Positions 18,787-29,100 are shown, counted from the stretch's first letter. The stretch: 40,851 nt of DNA from Hyphomicrobiales bacterium (GCA_028868735.1 JAGWTW010000022.1:1-40851), one strand, 5' to 3'. Notes: a model not told the origin generated them from the letters alone. A program made the numbers and translations.

Positions 18787-19015
18787 GCGGGGGCAGGTCG
18801 AGCGCGGCCAGCGCGGCGGCGAGCGTCTCGCGCAAGCCCTGCGCCTGTTCGATGCCCGCCATGGCCGGATCGAGATAGAGATCGACGCCCTTCATGTGCG
18901 CGCTGAAGATCTCCGGGCGGCGATCGCCTGCGAATGCGCGGCCATGCATACGCCCCAGGGGCCAGAGGATGCGTCGCCGGCCGAAAGGTCGAGCGAGCCC
19001 TGCCGCCCGTGACAT
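18695..19015 (-). CDS. Possible small protein, unknown (doubtful)
   Basis: A minus-strand frame whose first 75 residues or so read like a genuine protein (ILWPLGRMHGRAFAGDRR, then FSAHMKGVDLYLDPAMAGIE, then QGLRETLAAALAALDL). The remainder, past about 18790, becomes Arg/Pro-rich noise where it overlaps the plus-strand 81-residue gene. It may be a real gene with an extended tail, or a remnant that has lost its own stop. It starts 59 nt before the uvrD start, divergently. I recognise no family. Confidence 0.35.
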   Translation of the reverse strand: MSRAAGLARPFGRRRILWPLGRMHGRAFAGDRRPEIFSAHMKGVDLYLDPAMAGIEQAQGLRETLAAALAALDLPPPSAARRRRRGPRPPDRPATCAGLRRAGPRR

Positions 19016-19074
19016 ATCGACCCCGCGCCCCCACATTGGCCTGACCGATTCGCCCCTCAACTGCCGGACCCGCC

Positions 19075-21462
19075 TTGTCGAACGCCCCTCTGCCCGCGCC
19101 CCATGACGGCCCCGCTCCCGGCGGGATCGCCGCGCGCGCGCTGGAAGCGCGCGGCGCGCCGTGGCTGACGACGCTCAACCCCGAGCAGCGCGAGGCCGTC
19201 GAGGCGATCGACGGCCCGGTGCTGGTGCTGGCCGGCGCAGGCACCGGCAAGACGCGCGTGCTGACGACGCGCATCGCCCACATCATCGCCGCCGGCCGCG
19301 CGCGGCCGTCCGAAATTCTCGCCGTCACCTTCACCAACAAGGCCGCGCGCGAGATGAAGGAGCGCGTGGCCGCGCTCGCCGGCCCCGTCGCGGAGGGCAT
19401 GCCCTGGCTCGGGACGTTTCACGCGATTTCCACCAAGCTTTTGCGACGCCATGCCGAACTCGTCGGGCTGAAGTCGAATTTCACGATTCTGGACACGGAC
19501 GACCAGATCCGGCTTCTGAAGCAGATCATCCAGGCCGAGAATATCGACGACAAGAGGTGGCCGGCGCGCACGCTCGCCTGGGCTATCGACGGCTGGAAGA
19601 ATCGCGGGCTGACCCCGGACAAGGTTCCGGCGGGCGAGTCCGAAAGTTTCGCCAACGGCAAGGGCGCGGCGCTCTACGCGCAATATCAGGAGCGCCTGAA
19701 GATATTGAACGCCGCCGATTTCGGCGACCTTCTGCTCGAGGCCCTGCGATTGTTTCGCGAAAATCCGGATGTCCTTCGCGCCTGGCAGGAGCGGTTCAAA
19801 TACATACTCGTCGACGAGTATCAGGACACGAACACGGTTCAATATCTGTGGCTGCGGCTGATCGCGCAGGGCAGGGACAACGTCTGCTGCGTCGGCGACG
19901 ACGACCAGTCGATCTACGGATGGCGCGGTGCGGACGTCGACAACATCCTGCGTTTCGAAAAGGATTTTCCGGGCGCGAAGGTGATCAGGCTCGAACGCAA
20001 TTACCGCTCGACCGGGCACATACTGGGCGCCGCCGCCGGACTTATCGCGCACAACAAGGACCGGCTCGGCAAGACGCTGTTCACCGACGGCGACGAGGGC
20101 GTGAAGCCGACGGTGTGCGGGGTTTGGGATTCGGAAGAAGAAGCGCGCGTCATCGGCGAGGACATCGAGCAGCAGCAGCGCAAGGGCCATCATCTCGACG
20201 AGGTCGCGATCCTCGTGCGCGCCTCCTTCCAGATGCGCGAGTTCGAGGAACGCTTCATCACGCTGGGGCTGCCCTATCGCGTGATCGGCGGCCCGCGCTT
20301 CTACGAGCGCGCGGAAATCCGCGACGCGCTCGCCTATCTGCGCTGCGTCGCGCAGCCGGCGGACGATCTCGCCTTCGAACGCATCGTCAACACGCCGAAG
20401 CGCGGCCTCGGGGACGCGACGCTGCAATTGCTGCACGACCACGCGCGCGCGGCAGGCCTGCCGTTGATGCGCGCGGCGGCCATGATGGTCGAGACGGAAG
20501 AGCTCAAACCGAAGCCGCGTACGACGTTACGCAATCTCCTGATGGATTTTTCGCGCTGGGCGTCGCTGATCGATCAGAAGCCGCACAACGAACTCGCCGA
20601 GACGATTCTCGAGGAATCCGGCTATGTCGATATGTGGCGCGCGGATCGCACGGCTGAAGCGGCGGGGCGGCTCGAGAACCTCAAGGAACTCGTGCGCGCG
20701 ATGGAGGAGTTTCCCGATCTCGCGTCCTTCCTCGAACATATTTCGCTCGTGATGGAGAAGGACGAGGCCGCCGAGGGCGAGCGCGTCTCCATCATGACCC
20801 TGCACGGCGCCAAGGGCCTCGAATTCGAGACGGTCTATCTTCCGGGCTGGGAGGAAGGCCTGTTCCCGCACCAGCGCTCGCTCGACGAGAATGGTCGCGC
20901 CGGGCTCGAGGAAGAGCGGCGTCTCGCGTATGTCGGCATCACCCGCGCGAAACGGCGGGCGAAGCTCTATTTCGCGACCAACCGGCGTATCCACGGGCTC
21001 TGGCAAACGACGATCCCCTCGCGCTTTCTCGACGATCTGCCTGCGCAGCATGTCGAGGTGGTGGAGGCGACCGGCGCCTCGCAATACGGCGGCTATGCGC
21101 TCTCGCGCTTCGAGAACATGGACACGTATGGATCGGGCTATTCGACGCCTGGATGGAAGCGGGCCCAGGCGAGGGCCAACGATTCACGCGGAAGCGGCGG
21201 GTCGGGTTTTGGAGAGCGTTCGCAATCGCCGTTCGGTTCGGGCCGAGCGCAGGGCGCGGCTGCCCGGCGCGGACCGATGACGATCGAAGGCGAACTCGTC
21301 GCGAAATCTTCTGCATCGTCGTCCTACGAGCGTGGAGGACGCGTCTTTCACCAGAAGTTCGGACCGGGTACGATTTCCGCAGTCGACGGCAACAAGCTGA
21401 CGGTCGATTTCGACAAGGCCGGCCGCAAGATGGTGCTGGAGAGCTTTGTGCAGCGGGGGTGA
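19075..21462 (+). CDS. uvrD: ATP-dependent DNA helicase UvrD/PcrA type
   Basis: A superfamily 1A 3'-5' DNA helicase for nucleotide excision and mismatch repair. The Q motif LNPEQREAV is at residue 34 on, Walker A AGAGTGKT at 53-60, motif II VDEYQDTN near residue 250, and motif III GDDDQSIYGWRGA shortly after. Motif V is TLHGAKGLEFETVYLPG, motif VI EERRLAYVGITRAK. The C-terminus has a PcrA/UvrD-like tail (VFHQKFGPGTISAVDGNKL) that binds RNA polymerase in relatives, preceded by a Ser/Gly-rich linker. Length is 795 residues. The start is a TTG at 19075, followed by a Pro/Ala-rich stretch of about 30 residues. Confidence 0.95.
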   Translation: MSNAPLPAPHDGPAPGGIAARALEARGAPWLTTLNPEQREAVEAIDGPVLVLAGAGTGKTRVLTTRIAHIIAAGRARPSEILAVTFTNKAAREMKERVAALAGPVAEGMPWLGTFHAISTKLLRRHAELVGLKSNFTILDTDDQIRLLKQIIQAENIDDKRWPARTLAWAIDGWKNRGLTPDKVPAGESESFANGKGAALYAQYQERLKILNAADFGDLLLEALRLFRENPDVLRAWQERFKYILVDEYQDTNTVQYLWLRLIAQGRDNVCCVGDDDQSIYGWRGADVDNILRFEKDFPGAKVIRLERNYRSTGHILGAAAGLIAHNKDRLGKTLFTDGDEGVKPTVCGVWDSEEEARVIGEDIEQQQRKGHHLDEVAILVRASFQMREFEERFITLGLPYRVIGGPRFYERAEIRDALAYLRCVAQPADDLAFERIVNTPKRGLGDATLQLLHDHARAAGLPLMRAAAMMVETEELKPKPRTTLRNLLMDFSRWASLIDQKPHNELAETILEESGYVDMWRADRTAEAAGRLENLKELVRAMEEFPDLASFLEHISLVMEKDEAAEGERVSIMTLHGAKGLEFETVYLPGWEEGLFPHQRSLDENGRAGLEEERRLAYVGITRAKRRAKLYFATNRRIHGLWQTTIPSRFLDDLPAQHVEVVEATGASQYGGYALSRFENMDTYGSGYSTPGWKRAQARANDSRGSGGSGFGERSQSPFGSGRAQGAAARRGPMTIEGELVAKSSASSSYERGGRVFHQKFGPGTISAVDGNKLTVDFDKAGRKMVLESFVQRG

Positions 21463-21620
21463 AGCCCGCTTGTTTTGCGCAGCCACGGCGTTGCGTTTGT
21501 TCCTACTCGTCGAATGGCTCGTGAGGGATTTCGGGACAGCGACGACCTGCGCGTCTCCCATCCGCCTCGACACGCGCCTCGGGCCTCCTTAACCTTCGTG
21601 CATCGATCCGGGAGGCGCGC

Positions 21621-23291
21621 GTGGCAAAGAAAACAGCTGTCAAAGCGAAAGACGGAGGCGGAAAGGCCGCGTCGAAGAAGAAGGGCGCTTCGAAGAAGAA
21701 AGCCGCCCCGAAGAAATCGTCCGGCAAAAAGGCGCCCGCCGAAAAAGCATCGGGCAAGAAGGCGCGAGCCAAGGCGCCGAAGAAGACGCGCCCCGCCGCC
21801 AAGGCCGCGGTTCGCAAGGCGCCGGCCAAGGCCGCGAAGAGCGCGCCGCGCAAATCCGCCAAGGCGCGGATTCCCAAAGGCCCGATCTGGCAATGGGGCG
21901 TGGTGGAGACGGCGGCGGCGATCCGCTCGGGCGTAGTGTCCGCGGTCGAGGTGACGAAGGCGCATGTCGAGCGGATGGCGGCCGTCAATCCACGACTCAA
22001 CGCCGTCGTGTTCGATTTCTCCGAGCAGGCGTTCGTCGACGCGAAAGCGGCCGACAAGGCGCGGGCGAAAGGCGGAGAGCTCGGCGCGCTGCATGGCGTG
22101 CCGATCACGATCAAGGAGAACGTCGACTACAAGGGCTGGCCCAACGTCAATGGCGTCAAGGCGCTGCTGGGCGTGATCGCGCCGTCCGACGCGCCGGTTG
22201 TGCGCAATCTCAAAGGCGCGGGCGCGATTGTGCTCGGCCTCACCAACACGCCGGAATTCTCATTTCGCGGCTTCACCGACAATCCGCTGCACGGCCTGAC
22301 CCTCAATCCCTGGGACGAAAACATCACCTGCGGCGGTTCCTCCGGCGGGGCCGGGTCGGCGGTCGCGGCCGGCATCGGCGCGATGGGACACGGCAACGAC
22401 ATCGGCGGCTCCCTGCGCTGGCCGGCCCATTGCAACGGCATCGCCACCATCAAGCCGACGCAGGGGCGGATTCCCGCCTACAACGAAAGCGCGGCGACCG
22501 AGCGGCCGATGCTCGCGCATCTCATGTCGACGCAGGGCCCGCTGGCCCGCTCAGTCGCCGACGTCAGGCATTGTCTCGAAGTGATGAGCCGCCGCGATCC
22601 GCGTGATCCCTGGTGGGTTCCCGCGCCCCTTCAGGGCCCGAAGCCGAAGGGGCCGATCAAGGTCGGGCTGGCGAAAATTCCGGACGACATGAAAGTCGAT
22701 CCGTCCGTGCGCGCGGCGTTGAGGCAGGCGGCCGACGATCTCGAACGGTCCGGCTACCGCGTCGGCGAGGTCGAGCTTCCCGACATCAGCGGCGTCTGGC
22801 AGACTTGGCTCGACATCATCTCCAACGAGACGGTCGTCTTGCAGGAAGCGGCGATGCTCGCTGTCACGTCCCCGGACTTCCACACGGCCTGGAGCGGCAT
22901 GCGCGCCAAGGCCGAGATGCTCGACATGGCAGGCTGGATGCGCGCCTGCGCGGCCCGCTCCACGCACATCCGGAAATGGCAGATGTTCTTCGAGGATTAT
23001 CCGGTCGTGCTGACGCCGACGACGGTGCAGCCGACGCCAGGTCCGCGCGAGGACGCCTCGAGCGCCGAGCGCTCGCGCGAAATCTTCTGGAACGAAATGC
23101 GCTTCATTTCGGCGATCAATGTGCTCGGCCTTCCGGCCGCCGTGGTGCCCGTGTCGCTGCACAGGGGCCGGCCGATCGGGGTTCAGCTCGTCGCCGGCCG
23201 CTATCGCGAGGACCTCGCGCTCGACGCGGCGGCGGCGATCGAGAAGCGGGCCGGAATGCTGGTGCGGCGGCTGTGGGACCAGATGGGTTGA
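21621..23291 (+). CDS. Amidase-signature enzyme with histone H1-like N-terminal tail
   Basis: The C-terminal 470 residues are an amidase-signature hydrolase (GatA/fatty-acid-amide-hydrolase superfamily). The Ser-cisSer-Lys triad is visible: Lys165 in PITIKENVD, Ser240 in CGGSSGGAGSA, Ser264 in DIGGSLRWPAH, with the usual 24-residue spacing between the serines. Residues 1-86 are very different: almost only Lys, Ala, Pro, Arg, Ser and Gly, with repeated KKAAPKK and KAPAKAAK-like units, like bacterial histone H1-like tails. The GTG start is well supported by GGAGG five bases upstream, so the tail should be translated. The tail may bind nucleic acid or polyanions. The substrate is unknown; it is not the GatA subunit by context. 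Confidence 0.9.
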   Translation: MAKKTAVKAKDGGGKAASKKKGASKKKAAPKKSSGKKAPAEKASGKKARAKAPKKTRPAAKAAVRKAPAKAAKSAPRKSAKARIPKGPIWQWGVVETAAAIRSGVVSAVEVTKAHVERMAAVNPRLNAVVFDFSEQAFVDAKAADKARAKGGELGALHGVPITIKENVDYKGWPNVNGVKALLGVIAPSDAPVVRNLKGAGAIVLGLTNTPEFSFRGFTDNPLHGLTLNPWDENITCGGSSGGAGSAVAAGIGAMGHGNDIGGSLRWPAHCNGIATIKPTQGRIPAYNESAATERPMLAHLMSTQGPLARSVADVRHCLEVMSRRDPRDPWWVPAPLQGPKPKGPIKVGLAKIPDDMKVDPSVRAALRQAADDLERSGYRVGEVELPDISGVWQTWLDIISNETVVLQEAAMLAVTSPDFHTAWSGMRAKAEMLDMAGWMRACAARSTHIRKWQMFFEDYPVVLTPTTVQPTPGPREDASSAERSREIFWNEMRFISAINVLGLPAAVVPVSLHRGRPIGVQLVAGRYREDLALDAAAAIEKRAGMLVRRLWDQMG

Positions 23292-23452
23292 TCCGCCGCG
23301 CGGGAACGTGATCTGCATGTGACGAGAACGTGCGCCGACGGCAGGCCGGCGCGGGCGCGCATCGGACACGCCTTGCCGAAGCGTCCGCGATCTGCAAAAG
23401 GAGCGCCGGAGATGCGGCGGACCTTTGACATGCCTACAGACGCGACGATGTC

Positions 23453-24622
23453 ATGACGCTTGTGCTTGCCGATGAGAAATCGAATGTGCAGCCGGCCGTC
23501 GTCGGCGTGGCGCTCGCAGGGCTCGTCGCGCTCACGATCGCCGCCGTGCAGGCGTCCGATGCGCGGCAAGCGCTGCTCGCGCCGCTGGGATTTTTCGCGG
23601 GCGTCGCGCTCTATCACGCATCCTTCGGATTCACGACGGCGTGGCGGCGGCTGCTGGAGGATCGTCGCAGCCTCGGCCTGCGCGCGCAGATCGTGATGCT
23701 GGGGCTTGCGATTGTCGTGTTTTTTCCCGCGCTTTCGGCTGGCGAATTGTTTGGCCAGCCGGCTAATGGTTTCGTGTTTCCGGTCGGTTATGCGCTGCTC
23801 GTCGGCGCGTTCCTGTTCGGGATCGGCATGCAGCTCGGCGGCGGGTGCGGATCGGGCACGCTCTACAAGGTCGGCGGCGGCCTCGTCGGCAATGTCGTCA
23901 CGCTCGGCGCGTTCATCGCCGGCTCGCTGTTTGCGACGGCGCAGCCCTGGGGCTGGACGCAATGGCCGGACATCGGCGCCTATTCGCTCGTCGTGCGCGA
24001 AGGGCCGATTCGCGCGACCGGCTTCGCGCTCGCCGGCTTGATCATCGTCTACGGGATCGTGCGGGAGATCGAGCAGGCGCGCCACGGCGAGACGCAGCCG
24101 CTGTTCGCGGGTTTGCGCGGCGATTTCCTGCGTGGGCCTTGGCCGGTCGTAATCGGCGCGCTTGCGCTTGCGTTCGTCAATATCGCGACCCTGCTCGTGA
24201 TCGGCAGGCCGTGGGGCATAACGTCGGCCTTCGCGTTGTGGGGCGCGAAGATCGCCGCCTTCGCGGGCTATCCAGTCGCCGCGTGGGACTGGTGGAGCGG
24301 CGAACCCGCGCTCGCGCAAAGCGTCTTCGCGGACGCCAATTCTATAATGGACTTCGGAGTCATTCTCGGGGCGCTTGCGGCGGCCGGCATGTCCGGCGCA
24401 TTCGCGCCGCGCATGAGCATGCCGAAGCGCTCGCTTGTCGCGGCCGTGCTCGGCGGACTGCTCATGGGGTTCGGCGCGCGGCTCGCCACAGGCTGCAATA
24501 TCGGCGCGTATTTTTCCGGCATAGCTTCGGGCAGTCTGCATGGCGTCGTATGGGCCGCCTGCGCCTTCTGCGGTTCTGCGATCGGCGTACGTCTGCGCCC
24601 GCTGTTCGGGGTGTACGTTTAG
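23453..24622 (+). CDS. YeeE/YedE family membrane transporter (thiosulfate/sulfur type)
   Basis: A 389-residue polytopic inner-membrane protein with about nine or ten hydrophobic segments. It carries the two conserved cysteine motifs of the YeeE/YedE (TsuA) family: GIGMQLGGGCGSGTLYKVGG in the first half and GARLATGCNIGAYFSG in the second. Family members take up thiosulfate through cysteine relay sites, and others are linked to selenium or sulfur metabolism. There is no TusA-like gene beside it, which is often found with YeeE. The split MFS transporter follows after 24 nt. Confidence 0.9.
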   Translation: MTLVLADEKSNVQPAVVGVALAGLVALTIAAVQASDARQALLAPLGFFAGVALYHASFGFTTAWRRLLEDRRSLGLRAQIVMLGLAIVVFFPALSAGELFGQPANGFVFPVGYALLVGAFLFGIGMQLGGGCGSGTLYKVGGGLVGNVVTLGAFIAGSLFATAQPWGWTQWPDIGAYSLVVREGPIRATGFALAGLIIVYGIVREIEQARHGETQPLFAGLRGDFLRGPWPVVIGALALAFVNIATLLVIGRPWGITSAFALWGAKIAAFAGYPVAAWDWWSGEPALAQSVFADANSIMDFGVILGALAAAGMSGAFAPRMSMPKRSLVAAVLGGLLMGFGARLATGCNIGAYFSGIASGSLHGVVWAACAFCGSAIGVRLRPLFGVYV

Positions 24623-24646
24623 GCGGCGCGCCATAATTGCGCTGCC

Positions 24647-25423
24647 ATGCCCGCCCGCGTCGCCGTCGTTTCGACGGATATTCCTGCACGTCTGGATCGC
24701 CTGCCATGGGGACGCTTTCACGTTCTCGTCGTGGTCGCGCTCGGCGTCACCTGGATACTGGACGGGCTCGAGGTCACGCTCGCAGGATCGATCTCCGGCG
24801 CGCTCAAGGACAGCCCCTCGCTGCATTTCTCGGACGCCGACATCGGATTCGCAGCGAGCGTCTATCTGGCGGGCGCTGTGGCAGGCGCGCTGTTTTTCGG
24901 CTGGCTTACCGACAGGCTCGGCCGCAAGACACTGTTCTTCGTTACGCTCGGCGTGTATCTCGCGGCGACCGCGGCGACGGCGCTCTCGTGGAGCCTGCCG
25001 AGCTATTGCCTGTTTCGCGCCTTGACCGGCGCAGGCATCGGCGGGGAATATTCGGCGATCAATTCCGCGATCCAGGAATTGACGCCTGCACGCTTTCGCG
25101 GGCGCGTCGATCTTGCCGTCAACGGCACGTTCTGGGCCGGCGCGGCGCTCGGAGCCGGCGCATCGATCCTCCTGCTGGATCCGACGCGCTTCGCGATCGA
25201 CGTAGGATGGCGTCTGTGCTTCGCGGTCGGCGCGACGCTCGGGCTCGTCATTCTCGTATTGCGCTCCTTCATTCCGGAAAGCCCGCGCTGGCTGACGATC
25301 CACGGCCGAGACGACGAGGCGCGCGAGATCGTCGAGGCGATCGAGGACCGGTTTCGAGCGGAGGGACACGCGCTTCCGCCGCCGCAAGAGCCGCCGCTGC
25401 GCATCGCCGCGCGCAGGAGCTAG
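24647..25423 (+). CDS. MFS transporter, N-terminal half (ends at in-frame TAG)
   Basis: The first six-helix half of a major facilitator. It shows the loop 2-3 signature GWLTDRLGRKTLF, helix 4-5 motif FRALTGAGIGGEYSAINS, and the central-loop start LRSFIPESPRWLTIHGRDDE, typical of the sugar/metabolite-proton branch. The frame stops at TAG 25421-25423 within the cytoplasmic loop between helices 6 and 7. The same frame continues without any shift to 26083 and encodes the second half. Joined, the two give 478 residues, a normal MFS length. So either this is a recent pseudogene with one nonsense change (CAG to TAG would do), a split transporter, a readthrough site, or a sequence error. Confidence 0.85.
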   Translation: MPARVAVVSTDIPARLDRLPWGRFHVLVVVALGVTWILDGLEVTLAGSISGALKDSPSLHFSDADIGFAASVYLAGAVAGALFFGWLTDRLGRKTLFFVTLGVYLAATAATALSWSLPSYCLFRALTGAGIGGEYSAINSAIQELTPARFRGRVDLAVNGTFWAGAALGAGASILLLDPTRFAIDVGWRLCFAVGATLGLVILVLRSFIPESPRWLTIHGRDDEAREIVEAIEDRFRAEGHALPPPQEPPLRIAARRS

Positions 25424-25435
25424 CCGCTCAGGGCA

Positions 25436-26083
25436 GTGCTCGCCTCCATGTTCGGCGCGCACCGCAAGCGCGCCTTCGTTTGCCTCGCGCTGATGTCGGC
25501 GCAGGCGTTTCTCTACAACGCGATCTTTTTCACCTATGCGCTCGTTCTGGTGAAGTTCTACGGCGCGCCCTCGGCCGCGATCGGCTGGTACATCCTGCCG
25601 TTTGCGCTCGGCAACGTGCTCGGCCCGCTTGTGCTCGGTCCGCTGTTCGACACCATCGGCCGCAAGCCGATGATCGCAGCGACCTACGCGGCGTCCGCGC
25701 TCATGCTGGCCGCCACGGCCGGATTGTTCTGGCTGGACGCGCTCGACGCGCGAACGCAGACGCTCTGCTGGTCGGTCGTGTTCTTCTTCGCCTCGGCTGC
25801 CGCAAGCTCCGCCTATCTCACCGTCAGCGAGAGCTTTCCGCTGGAATTGCGGGCGCTCGCAATCGCGGTCTTCTACGCCGTCGGCACGGGCGTCGGCGGC
25901 GTGGTTGCGCCCTTCGTGTTCGGCGTCCTGATCGGCGCCGGTTCGCGGCCGGCGCTCGTCGCCGGCTACCTCGTCGGCGCGCTGCTCATGCTGGCGGCCG
26001 GCGTGGTCGAGGCGATCTGGGGCGTCGCTGCCGAACGTCGGCCGCTGGAACGCGTCGCACGGCCGCTTTCGGCCCGCGATTAG
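25436..26083 (+). CDS. MFS transporter, C-terminal half (same frame, after TAG)
   Basis: The second six-helix half of the transporter, in the same frame and 12 nt after the TAG. It begins at a possible GTG (25436), with an ATG at 25448. It shows YALVLVKFYGAPSAAIGWYI, the second-half repeat of the MFS signature LGPLFDTIGRKPMIAA, and SAYLTVSESFPLELRALAIA. The reading frame is clean and keeps the coding bias of its neighbours, so decay, if any, is recent. No good ribosome site lies at the right distance for the GTG; AGGAG overlaps the end of the first half, 16 nt away. Independent translation is possible by coupling but uncertain. Confidence 0.75.
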   Translation: MLASMFGAHRKRAFVCLALMSAQAFLYNAIFFTYALVLVKFYGAPSAAIGWYILPFALGNVLGPLVLGPLFDTIGRKPMIAATYAASALMLAATAGLFWLDALDARTQTLCWSVVFFFASAAASSAYLTVSESFPLELRALAIAVFYAVGTGVGGVVAPFVFGVLIGAGSRPALVAGYLVGALLMLAAGVVEAIWGVAAERRPLERVARPLSARD

Positions 26084-26111
26084 CCGGCATCAGCCATGCG
26101 CGCGCCACGAA

Positions 26112-29100
26112 TTGCGGTATGATGCCGGAAAATATCTTTCCGGACGCGAATTGCGCGAAATCCTTACCATCGTCGCCGCCTGTCTCGTCGCCGTCCTTGC
26201 GGCGGCGCTCGTCGTGCCGCCCTTCGTCGACTGGGACGGCCAGCGCGCGCGCCTCGAAGCGCGGCTGGCTCAGGATCTCGACGCGACGGTTTCGCTCGAC
26301 GGGCCGATCTCGGTTCGGCTGCTGCCGGCGCCGCGCCTCACGGCGGGCGGCCTTTCCGTCGAACGGCCGGGGCTCGCGCTCGCCTCGCGCGCCGCCGTGT
26401 TCGAATTGTCGCCGACGGCGCTTCTGCGGGGCCGCTTCGACTTCACCGAGGCCTCGCTCGACCGCGCCGAGGTTGCGGCTGCGCCGGCGGCCTTCGAAAG
26501 GGTCGCCGCGCGCGGGGCGCGCATCGGGCTCGAACATCTCAATCTGACCGACGCGACGCTGCGGCTCGTCGGCGACCGGCCCTTCGTGGTCGAGCACGTC
26601 GATGTCAGCGCCGCCGCCGACACGCTCGCCGGACCGTTTCGCGGCTCCGGCGTCCGGCATGGGGCGCGCGAGATCGATTTCGCGTTCTCGACCGGCGCAG
26701 CGGACGACGGCCGGTTGCGCGGCAAGCTTGCGCTCGAAGATGCAGCCGACAAGGCGCGCGCCGAATTCGACGGCGATCTGTCGCTCGATGTCGACACGCT
26801 GCGCTTCAAAGGCGTCGGACAAGCCAGCGGAATACTCGCGGCGCAAGGTCCGCCGTGGCGCGCGCGCTTTGCGCTCGAAGCGTCGTCGGTCGCCGCGCGC
26901 GCGACCGATGTCGATGCGCGCATCGGCGACGAGGATCACGCGCTTGCCGCGACAGGAGAAGCAAACCTCGTGTCGGACGGCCTTTCCGGCGTCGCGCTCG
27001 ACGCGCGGCTCGCGTCCCGCAATCTCGATCTCGACAAGTTCCTGCGCGCCTACCCGGCCGCCGGGCGCAAAGACACGCTCTCCGTCCTCGCGTCGTCGGG
27101 GCTGAAATCGAGCATTTCGCTTTCCGTCGACAGCGCGACGCTGGGCGGCGAAACGCTCTCCGCGCTCGGCCTCGGCGTTGCGATCGGAAAGAGGGGACCG
27201 GCTGTCGGGTTGCAGATCGAGGCGGACCTGCCGGCTCGCTCGCATCTGAAATATGCGGGCGTAGTGATCGCAGGCGACACGCTCGGCCTCGATGGCGAGG
27301 CGTCCGGCTCGACGCGCGAGCCCGCGGCGCTCGGCGGCTGGATTCGCCAAGCCGCTCCCGATCTCGGCCGGCTGATCGCATCGCTGCCGTTCTCACGTGT
27401 CGAAGCGGCAGCGAAAATCAAATCGGCGAACGGAGCGCTCGACGCCGACATTCACGAGGGGCGGTTCGACCGTTCGCAATTTTCGGGAACGGCGCGATGG
27501 ACGCCAGCCCAGGGCGCGTCTCGCGCAAAGCTCGCGGCCACGCTCGCATCGCCCGCGCTCGACATCGACGGTCTGCCGGACCTCGCTTCGCTGCGCGGTT
27601 TCGCAGGCGACGACGACCTCGCGCTCGCGCTGGACGCGAAAGCGATCAGGATCGCGCATTTCGGCGCCGCGCCCGTCGATGCCGGCCGCATCGAGTTGAA
27701 GGTGTCGCGCGATACGGGCGGCCTCACGCTCGACGATCTCAGGATCGCCGATCTCGGCGGCGCGACGCTGACGGTCGCCGGTCGCGCTAATGGAAGCGAC
27801 GCCAAATTCGACATGCGCATCGACGCGCAAAGACTGGCGGATCTCGCCAAGCTCGTGCGTCGCATCGCGCCGGGCGCGGCGAGCGATGCGCTCGCATCGC
27901 GCGCACCGGCCTTGTCGCCGGCTCATCTCGCCGTCGCGCTAGTCGCAAAGAACGGCGCGCCTTCAGTGCTGGATGTGTCCGGCACTGCGGGCGGGACGGC
28001 GCTCTCCGCGCAATTGCATCCCGCAGACGACGGGCGCGCGCGATTTTCTGCGCGCGCTTCGTCGACAGAGTCCGCGCAATTGTTGCGCCAGGTCGGCTTC
28101 TCCGTTCTGCCGTTGAAAGGGCAGGGCGCTGCGAGCATCGAGGCGAGCGGCGAGGGCGCGCCCGGCGAAAAGATGCAGATGCGCGCGCAGGCGAACATCG
28201 TCGGCGCGAAGATCGAATTCGACGGCGCCGTGAATTTCGATTTCGCGCGGGCCTCGGCCGAAGGCAAGCTTGCGTTCGTCGCCGCCGATGCAACGCCGCT
28301 CGTTCAATTGTTCGGCTTCGGCGCGGGCGATATTTCGCGACGTGCGCCCGTACAAGGCGCGGCCCGTGTATCGGCGACGCGCGACGCGCTCGCGCTCCAC
28401 GATATCGCCGCGACAGTCGCGGGCGCGAAGCTTTCCGGCGGAATTTCGCGAAACGCAGACGGCGCGCTCGGCGGCGCGCTTTCCTTCGACGCGCTGTCCG
28501 CGCCATTCCTCGCTTCGCTTGTCGTCGGACCGCGCCAGCCTGCGCCCTCCGGCGCGCTCTGGCCGAAGCTGAAATTCGCGCCGACCCTGTTCGATATTCC
28601 GCGCGCCGAAATCGATGTGAAGGCCGCTCGCCTCGATTTCGGCGCGGTGGAGGGCTCTGACGCTCGCGCGCATCTTTCGCTCGCGGCGGGCGCGCTGCAC
28701 GCGAGTGATGTTTTCATGCGCGTCGGCGAGGGGTCGATCGTCGGCGACCTCTCGCTGCGACGCCAAGGGCCGAGCGCAGTGCTCTCGGCGCATCTGAAAC
28801 CTCAAGGCGTACGGATGTCTTCGGGGCCATTTTCGACTTGGGCGAGCGCGGACGTGTCCTTCTCCGGGGCCGGCGCGTCGCTGTCCGATCTCGTCGGGTC
28901 GCTGGCGGGGCAGGGGCATGCGCGTTTCGATCGCACGATCATTGCGCAGGCGGCGCCGGACGCGGTGTCCGGCGCAATCGCGGCTGCAGACAGGCAGGGC
29001 AATGTACAGGACGCGGCGCTCGCACGATCGCTTGCGGCAGCGCTCGATACCGGTCCGCAGACGCTCGACTCGTTCGAGAGCGACGCGACGATCGCCGGAG

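Noticed and set aside
25421..25423. Pyrrolysine or other recoded sense TAG
   Set aside because: No pyl genes are visible, the site is a single case, and a nonsense change or split gene is simpler.
23201..25462. Very long minus-strand frame (about 750 codons) under the amidase, YeeE and MFS genes
   Set aside because: Arg/Glu/Ala-rich, no recognisable domain, and fully antisense to three well-supported genes; typical high-GC shadow frame.
24637..26547. Plus-strand frame of about 636 codons over the MFS gene and asmA start
   Set aside because: Off-frame shadow made of Arg-rich low-complexity sequence; the MFS and AsmA frames carry the real motifs.
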